From NCBI RefSeq assembly GCF_001548475.1, contig NZ_LRUJ01000008.1:103947-167946 (forward strand): a stretch of DNA of 64,000 nucleotides. Reading direction: 5' to 3'. The stretch comes from Bordetella hinzii LMG 13501 (GTDB lineage: Bacteria > Pseudomonadota > Gammaproteobacteria > Burkholderiales > Burkholderiaceae_B). This document shows positions 58,883-64,000 of this stretch, piece by piece (position 1 is the stretch's first letter; each line of letters starts with the position of its first letter). Made by a program: the position numbers and the translations under genes. The notes beneath the pieces are model-generated. The model worked only from the letters and a program-made list of their open reading frames with translations. It had not been told where the DNA came from and made no database searches.

Positions 58883-58929
58883 GCCGGACTCCTATGAGGG
58901 AAGGGGAGGCCTTCACTTTATTTGCCGTC

Positions 58930-58941
58930 TATTCATGAATA
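58930..58941. promoter_or_regulatory. Palindrome in the SDR/LysR divergent promoter
   Basis: TATTCATGAATA, a perfect 12-bp palindrome inside the 100-bp gap between the two divergent starts, embedded in AT-rich sequence (CTATTCATGAATAAATAG). Candidate LysR site controlling both genes. Confidence 0.55.
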
Positions 58942-58982
58942 AATAGATAAAATCTGGCTAGACAGTACAGGATTTATTACCA

Positions 58983-59876
58983 ATGGATCGGATCGATCAG
59001 CTCCGCGTCTTCATCCGCGTGGCGCAAAGCGGCGGCTTTACCTCGGCGGCCGAGCAGCTCGGCCTGCCGCGGCCCACGGTGTCCCTGGCCATCCAGCAGC
59101 TGGAGGCCCGGCTGGGCACGCGGCTGTTCAGCCGCACGACGCGCCGCGTGGGCCTGACGCAGGATGGCGAGTCGCTGCTGGAGCGGGCCATCGCGCTGGT
59201 GGCCGACGCCGAGGAGCTGGAGCAGCAGTTCCGCCCGCGCGTGTTGCATGGGCGCTTGCGGGTGGACATGCCCAGCCGCATTGCGCGCCGCCTGGTGGCG
59301 CCGGCCCTGCCGCGTTTTTTCGCGCGCCATCCCGGCATCGAGCTGGAGCTGGGGTCCAGCGATCGGGCGCTGGACCTGGTGCACGAGGGAATCGATTGCG
59401 CCCTGCGCGTGGGCGAACTGCCGGCCAGCAGCCTGGTGGCGCGGCCGCTGGGGCCGATGCGCTTGATCAATTGCGCCAGCCCCGCCTATCTGGCCCGCCA
59501 CGGCAGGCCCTCCTCGATGGCGGACCTCGGCGGCCATCTGGCGGTCAAATATGCCTCGCCTTCCAGCGGGCGCGTGGCGCCCTGGCAATGGTGCGCGGAC
59601 GGCCAGGTGCATACGCTGGCCCTGGGCGGGCCGGTCGCGGTCAACAATGCCGAAACCTATATCGCCTGCTGCCTGGCCGGCCTGGGCCTGATCCAGATCC
59701 CGGCTTTCGATGTGCGCGAGCACTTGCTGGCCGGCGAATTGGTGGAGGTGCTGGCCGAGTGGCCGCCGCCGGCCATGCCGGTGTCCGTGGTGTATCCGCA
59801 CCGCCGCCAGCTCCCGCGCCGCGTGCGGGCTTTCAGCGACTGGCTGGCCGAGGTGCTGGCGCCCGCCCTGGCCTGA
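58983..59876 (+). CDS. LysR-family transcriptional regulator (divergent from SDR)
   Basis: 297 aa. N-terminal HTH (MDRIDQLRVFIRVAQSGGFTSAAEQLGLPRPTVSLAIQQ) and effector domain of the CrgA/AaeR-like group. Complete. Likely represses or activates the SDR gene through the palindrome at 58930. Confidence 0.92.
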   Translation: MDRIDQLRVFIRVAQSGGFTSAAEQLGLPRPTVSLAIQQLEARLGTRLFSRTTRRVGLTQDGESLLERAIALVADAEELEQQFRPRVLHGRLRVDMPSRIARRLVAPALPRFFARHPGIELELGSSDRALDLVHEGIDCALRVGELPASSLVARPLGPMRLINCASPAYLARHGRPSSMADLGGHLAVKYASPSSGRVAPWQWCADGQVHTLALGGPVAVNNAETYIACCLAGLGLIQIPAFDVREHLLAGELVEVLAEWPPPAMPVSVVYPHRRQLPRRVRAFSDWLAEVLAPALA

Positions 59877-59983
59877 GACCGCGCCGGACGGGCCGGGTCC
59901 GGCCGGCGCGTTGGCGTTACCATTGCAGCGGCCCGTCCCGCCTCGCGGCGGGCCTGTTTCCGTTTTCGAGCCTCACCCTGTCT

Positions 59984-61195
59984 ATGTCCACTTCCACCGG
60001 CATCGTCGACGACCTTGCCCATCCGTCCTCCGAACTTTCCGCCGCGCAGACCCGCCGCGCCCTTTTTGCCCTGGGCGTGGGCGGTTTTGGCATCGGCACT
60101 GGCGAATTCGTCATCATGGGCCTGTTGCCCGATGCCGCCAGCGACCTGGGGATCTCCATCCCGCAGGCCGGCCACCTGATCAGCATCTACGCCTTGGGCG
60201 TGGTGATCGGCGCGCCGCTGTTGGCCGTGCTGGGCGCGCGCCTGCCCAGGCGCCGTTTCCTGATCGGGCTGATGCTGGTCTTCGCGCTGGGCAACTTCGT
60301 CAGCGCCATGGCACCCGGCTTTGCCTCCATGGCGCTGGCGCGCTTCCTGACCGGCTTTCCGCACGGCACGTACTTCGGCGTGGCCGCCCTGGTGGCCGCC
60401 GGGCTGGTGCCCCTGCACCGGCGCACCCAGGCCGTGGCCATGGTCCTGCTGGGCCTGACCATCGCGACCCTGGTGGGGGTGCCCATCGCCGCGGCCATCG
60501 GGCAGTGGCTGGGCTGGCGCTCGGCCTTCGCCATCGTGGGGGCCATCGGCCTGCTGACGGCGCTGCTGGTCTGGCGCTGGGTGCCGTACCGCCCCGGCAA
60601 CAAGGCCGCCAGCCCGCTGCGCGAGCTCGATGCCCTGCGCCGCAAGCAGGTCATCCTGACGCTGGGCATAGGGGCCATCGGCTCGGGCGGCATTTTTTCC
60701 GTGTTCAGTTATATCAAGCCGACCATGATCGAGGTGGCGCACCTGCCCGAGGCCTGGGTGCCGCTGGTGCTGGCGCTGTTCGGCGCCGGCATGGTGGGCG
60801 GCAACCTGCTGGGCTCGCGTCTTGCCGACCGCGATATGGAACGCACCATCCGCTATGTGCTGGTCTGGGCGGCCATCGTGATGAGCGCCTTTTTCCTGAC
60901 CTCGCACAGCGCCGTCCTGGGCTCGTTCAACGTGCTGCTGATCGGCACCGTGGTGGCTTTGGGCGCCACCTTGCAGACGCGGCTGATGGATGTGGCCGGC
61001 GACGCCCAGACCCTGGCCGCCGCCCTGAACCATTCGGCCTTCAATATCGCCAATGCGCTGGGCGCCTGGCTGGGCGGCGTCGGCATCGACGCCGGCCTGG
61101 GATGGTCGTCCACCGGCTGGGTGGGCGGCCTGCTGGCGTTGGCCGGCCTGGCGATCCACTACTGGGCGCTGGCCGATATGCGCAAGCGCGCCTGA
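59984..61195 (+). CDS. MFS transporter, DHA1 family (YdhP/AraJ-like)
   Basis: 403 aa, 12 predicted helices. N-terminal GVGGFGIGTGEFVIMGLLPD is the DHA1 arabinose-efflux/YdhP signature; LGARLPRRRFLIG is the loop 2-3 motif A. ATG 59984; a longer in-frame reading runs through the lysR gene and is rejected. Probably exports sugars, drugs or metabolites. Convergent with the receptor gene, gap of only 16 bp. Confidence 0.92.
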   Translation: MSTSTGIVDDLAHPSSELSAAQTRRALFALGVGGFGIGTGEFVIMGLLPDAASDLGISIPQAGHLISIYALGVVIGAPLLAVLGARLPRRRFLIGLMLVFALGNFVSAMAPGFASMALARFLTGFPHGTYFGVAALVAAGLVPLHRRTQAVAMVLLGLTIATLVGVPIAAAIGQWLGWRSAFAIVGAIGLLTALLVWRWVPYRPGNKAASPLRELDALRRKQVILTLGIGAIGSGGIFSVFSYIKPTMIEVAHLPEAWVPLVLALFGAGMVGGNLLGSRLADRDMERTIRYVLVWAAIVMSAFFLTSHSAVLGSFNVLLIGTVVALGATLQTRLMDVAGDAQTLAAALNHSAFNIANALGAWLGGVGIDAGLGWSSTGWVGGLLALAGLAIHYWALADMRKRA

Positions 61196-61211
61196 CGCCG
61201 CGGCGCGCGGC

Positions 61212-63581
61212 TTACCAGCGGTAGGTGGCGCTGCCCATGACCACGCGCCGCGTGCCATAGGCGCATTGGGCGGGTGTCACGCATACGGCGTAGACCTTGT
61301 CGAACAGGTTGCTGGCGTTCAGGTCGAAGCGCCAGTGTTTGTTGGCGACATAGCGCAGGCCCAGGTCGACCAATGTGCGCGGCGGGGTCTTGCCCAGCGC
61401 ATTGTCCGCGTCGATGAAGGTAGTGCCGACATAGCGCACGCCCACGCCGCCGCCCAGGCCCGCCAGCGGCCCGCCCTGGACGGTGTAGTCCAGCCACAGC
61501 GAGGCCATATGGGCCGGCTGCTGGGTAGGATGCCTGCCCTCGGTGCCGTCGTTGGCCTTGGTGATGGCGGCATCCACATAGGAGTATGAGCCCATCAGCC
61601 GCCAGGCGCGGTCCAGCACCGCCGTGCCTTCCAGTTCGACGCCGCGCGAACGTTGTTCGCCCGATGCGCTGGAATAGGTGGGATCGATGCTGTCGGGGGT
61701 CAGCACATTGGTCATGCGCAGGTCGAACAGCGACAGCGTGGCGAAGCTCTGCGCCCCTTCGGGCTGGAACTTCAGGCCCACTTCGTATTGCCGGCCGCGG
61801 CTGGGCGAGAACTGTTCACCCTGGCGGTTGGTGCCGATATTGGGCTGGAAGGATTCGGAGTAGCTCAGATAGGGCGCCAGGCCCAGCTCGCCGCGGTACA
61901 TGAGCGCGGCGCGGAAGCTGTTGGCCGCATCGCTCTGGTCGCTGCGCCCGCCGTTCAGTTCATTTTTGATTTTCTGCGTGGCCCAGTCGCGCCGCGCGCC
62001 CAGCGTGAGCAGCCAGTGGTCGCCGTATTTGGCCTGGTCTTGCAGATAGGCGCCGAACTGGCGCAGATGCGAGCGCTGGCGCGAGGCGATGCGGGTGATG
62101 GCCGCCGTACCGTTGTAGTCCGGGTCATAGACATCGAGCACGCTGATCGCGCCGCGCCCCTGGGTGCGCAGTTGATCGTAGTCGTAGTAGTCCAGGCCGC
62201 CCAGCACGGTGTGCTGCCAATCACCCGAGGCGAAGCGCCCGTGCAACTGGTTATCCAGCCCGAAGACATCGACTTCGCGCATGTCGGAGAAGGGCAGGCG
62301 GTTCAGGGTGCGGAAGTTGGCGGGGTCGTCCGCGTCGGCGGGGTTCATCGTGGCAAAGCCCAGGCCGTAGCCGGCCGTCTTGACCCGGTAGCTCAGGTGG
62401 GCGTAGCGGAAGTTCTGCCGGAACTGGACGGCGTCGTTGAATTCATGCGCGAACTCATAGCCGAACAGGGTCTGTTCGCGCTTGATGTCGTCCAGGTCGG
62501 GCTCGCCCACGAAGCGGCGCACCGGGATCTTGCCATTGGGGTTGTCCAGCACGGTGCCGTAGGCGGGCAGGAACTGGCCGAAGCCCACGCGGTCTTTCTG
62601 GTAGCTGGCCAGGAGGGTCAATGTGCTGCGTTCGGAGGGCCGCAGGGTCAGCGCCGGTGCGATATAGGTCCGGTCATCCGGCGTGTATTGCACCTGGGTG
62701 TCGCTGTGGCGCGCGAGGCCGGTCAGGCGATAGAGCACTTTGTGGTCATCATCGACGGCGCCGCTGAAATCAAAGGCCGCCTGGCGGTTCTGGTAACTGC
62801 CGCCGAGCAGCTGGATTTCACGCAGGGTGGTGTCGGTCGGTTTCTTGGACACCATATTGATGAGGCCGCCCGGCGCGTTCTGGCCATAGAGCACGGAAGA
62901 CGGGCCGCGCATGACGTCCAGCTGTTCCAGGCCGTAGGGCTCGATGCGGAATTCGGTATTGGACTGCAGGCGCAGGCCGTTGAGGTAGAGCCCCAGCGTG
63001 GATTCGCTTACGCCCCGGATGTTGATCCAGTCGTAGCGGGTTTCGGCGCCCGCGTTGTCGGGCAGAACGCCCGCGCTGTAGCGCAGCGCCTGGCTGACGG
63101 TCTGCGCGCCCAGCATATCCATGGCTTCTCGCGTCACCACCGAGACCGACTGCGGCGTCTCCAGCAGGGAAGTGTCGGTCTTGGTGGCCGTGGCGGTCTG
63201 GGTGGGCACCAGGCCGGGATTCGGCACGCCGCGCGTGGCGTTGACCGGGATGGCCGGCAGCTCGGCGGCCGGCGCCGGCTGCACCACGTAGGCGCCGGCC
63301 TGGCTACCCGGCCGGATGGCCAGGCCGTGGCGGGCCAGCAGCGCCGCGAAACCCTCCTCCAGGCCGTAGCTGCCATGCAGGCCATTGCTTTGCCTGTCCG
63401 CGGTGAGGGCGCTGTCGGCCGACAAGGTCACGCCCGCCTGGCGGGCATAGGCGTTGAGCACCTGGTCCAGGCTGCCGGCGGGGATGTCGTAGCGGGCGGC
63501 CTGGGCGCAGGCGGGGGCGCTCGCGAGGCTGGCCGCCACGAGCGCCGCGGCCAGCGGGAGCGAAAACTTGCCAATGGGCAT
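61212..63581 (-). CDS. TonB-dependent siderophore receptor with STN signalling domain
   Basis: 789 aa outer-membrane receptor. Signal peptide to about residue 27 (SAPACAQAA), an STN secretin/TonB short N-domain (about 30-105: RYDIPAGSLDQVLNAYARQA), plug domain (about 135-245) and 22-strand barrel ending in YRW, a proper terminal aromatic. The STN domain implies transfer of a ligand signal to FecR. Linked gene upstream encodes a FecR, as in fecIRA-type systems. Ligand unknown, probably a ferric siderophore. Confidence 0.93.
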   Translation of the reverse strand: MPIGKFSLPLAAALVAASLASAPACAQAARYDIPAGSLDQVLNAYARQAGVTLSADSALTADRQSNGLHGSYGLEEGFAALLARHGLAIRPGSQAGAYVVQPAPAAELPAIPVNATRGVPNPGLVPTQTATATKTDTSLLETPQSVSVVTREAMDMLGAQTVSQALRYSAGVLPDNAGAETRYDWINIRGVSESTLGLYLNGLRLQSNTEFRIEPYGLEQLDVMRGPSSVLYGQNAPGGLINMVSKKPTDTTLREIQLLGGSYQNRQAAFDFSGAVDDDHKVLYRLTGLARHSDTQVQYTPDDRTYIAPALTLRPSERSTLTLLASYQKDRVGFGQFLPAYGTVLDNPNGKIPVRRFVGEPDLDDIKREQTLFGYEFAHEFNDAVQFRQNFRYAHLSYRVKTAGYGLGFATMNPADADDPANFRTLNRLPFSDMREVDVFGLDNQLHGRFASGDWQHTVLGGLDYYDYDQLRTQGRGAISVLDVYDPDYNGTAAITRIASRQRSHLRQFGAYLQDQAKYGDHWLLTLGARRDWATQKIKNELNGGRSDQSDAANSFRAALMYRGELGLAPYLSYSESFQPNIGTNRQGEQFSPSRGRQYEVGLKFQPEGAQSFATLSLFDLRMTNVLTPDSIDPTYSSASGEQRSRGVELEGTAVLDRAWRLMGSYSYVDAAITKANDGTEGRHPTQQPAHMASLWLDYTVQGGPLAGLGGGVGVRYVGTTFIDADNALGKTPPRTLVDLGLRYVANKHWRFDLNASNLFDKVYAVCVTPAQCAYGTRRVVMGSATYRW

Positions 63582-63671
63582 GAAGAGTCCTTGAGCAGGA
63601 AAAGGAAAAGGGGCGAGAACGGGTCTCTCTCTTCCTATCCCGCGCGAGCGGCGGAAATCGACAACGCGCGG

Positions 63672-64000
63672 TCAGCGCGGGCCGACCACGGTCCACCAGC
63701 GGGTGTAGCGCGCCACCCGCAGCGGCAGGGCGTCGGCCAGGGCCCGCAAGGCGGCATCCGTGTCGCGCAGCGAGAACACGCCGCTCACGCGCAAGCCGTC
63801 CAGCGCCTCATCCCAGCGCAGCACCCCCGGGCGGTAGCGGGAGAGTTCGTCCAGGAAGTCGGCCAGCGGCATGGCTTCGGCGCTCAGGATGCCGCCGGGC
63901 CAGCCCGGCTCGCGGGCCCGGGCGGGTCCGCCGGCCCGCAGGCCGCGCGCGTCGTAGCGGCCGGCCTGGCCCGCCTGCAGCAGGCGGTAGGGGCGGCCCG
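63672..64000 (-). CDS. fecR: FecR-family anti-sigma factor, C-terminal part (partial)
   Basis: The frame is open to the window edge. Visible C-terminal part includes WPGGILSAEAMPLADFLDEL, then RYRPGVLRWDEALDGLRVSGVFSL and an end RYTRWWTVVGPR, the FecR periplasmic domain pattern that receives the STN signal. The N-terminal half lies outside. 90 nt upstream of the receptor; same strand. A sigma factor gene is expected beyond the edge. Confidence 0.85.
   Translation of the reverse strand, partial: GRPYRLLQAGQAGRYDARGLRAGGPARAREPGWPGGILSAEAMPLADFLDELSRYRPGVLRWDEALDGLRVSGVFSLRDTDAALRALADALPLRVARYTRWWTVVGPR

Overview
The window is high-GC (roughly two-thirds G+C by eye) betaproteobacterial chromosome. 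The PurL, GuaB and GuaA sequences, many solute-binding-protein transporters (TRAP, Bug, Opp/Dpp, Liv) and numerous LysR regulators suggest Alcaligenaceae, of the Bordetella/Achromobacter kind. The genus is inferred from protein character, not proven. No rRNA, tRNA or CRISPR array was seen.

Layout. 10-2909 (-): TRAP transporter dctQ-dctM-dctP. 3289-9542 (+): purL, an M20 peptidase and a DUF1415 protein. 9552-10831 (-): a small secreted protein and a methyltransferase. 10982-21266 (-): one tightly overlapping ten-gene operon of LysR, flavoprotein, Dpp-type ABC importer, BAAT-type thioesterase/acyltransferase and two CMD/peroxidase-like proteins. It looks like uptake and oxidation of one unknown substrate. 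21395-22864 (-): a PadR regulator and siderophore-interacting ferric reductase, like E. coli yqjI-yqjH, with a clear palindromic operator. 23038-23595 (-): DUF2239. 23816-26963 (+): guaB and guaA.

26952 to about 38465 is a mobile island inserted at the 3' end of guaA. It has a tyrosine integrase, att-like repeats and integrase-arm-like repeats at both ends. Inside are relics of a mobilisable element (AlpA C-terminus, truncated RepA, a short match to the RP4 oriT region as remembered), a Tn3-like resolvase module with candidate res sites and a four-gene toxin-antitoxin-like operon. The cargo is a Hachiman-type defence pair (HamA nuclease, HamB helicase) followed by an OLD-family ATPase/TOPRIM nuclease. 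GC is visibly lower in the cargo.

38746-44497: housekeeping and accessory genes (GNAT, DHFR-like reductase, Bug receptor, PhzF, Ogt, Ada-AlkA fusion), plus a relic of a DUF2726-like gene. 44578-55326: a LysR gene divergent from a catabolic operon (AtuA-like protein with its small partner, Liv-type ABC importer with fused LivM-LivG, aldehyde and iron-type alcohol dehydrogenases) and a DeoR/GlpR regulator. 55450-57842 (-): phosphocholine-specific phospholipase C with a small lipoprotein missed by length cut-offs. 58115-64000: SDR and divergent LysR, an MFS exporter, a TonB-dependent siderophore receptor with STN domain and a partial FecR anti-sigma factor running off the window.
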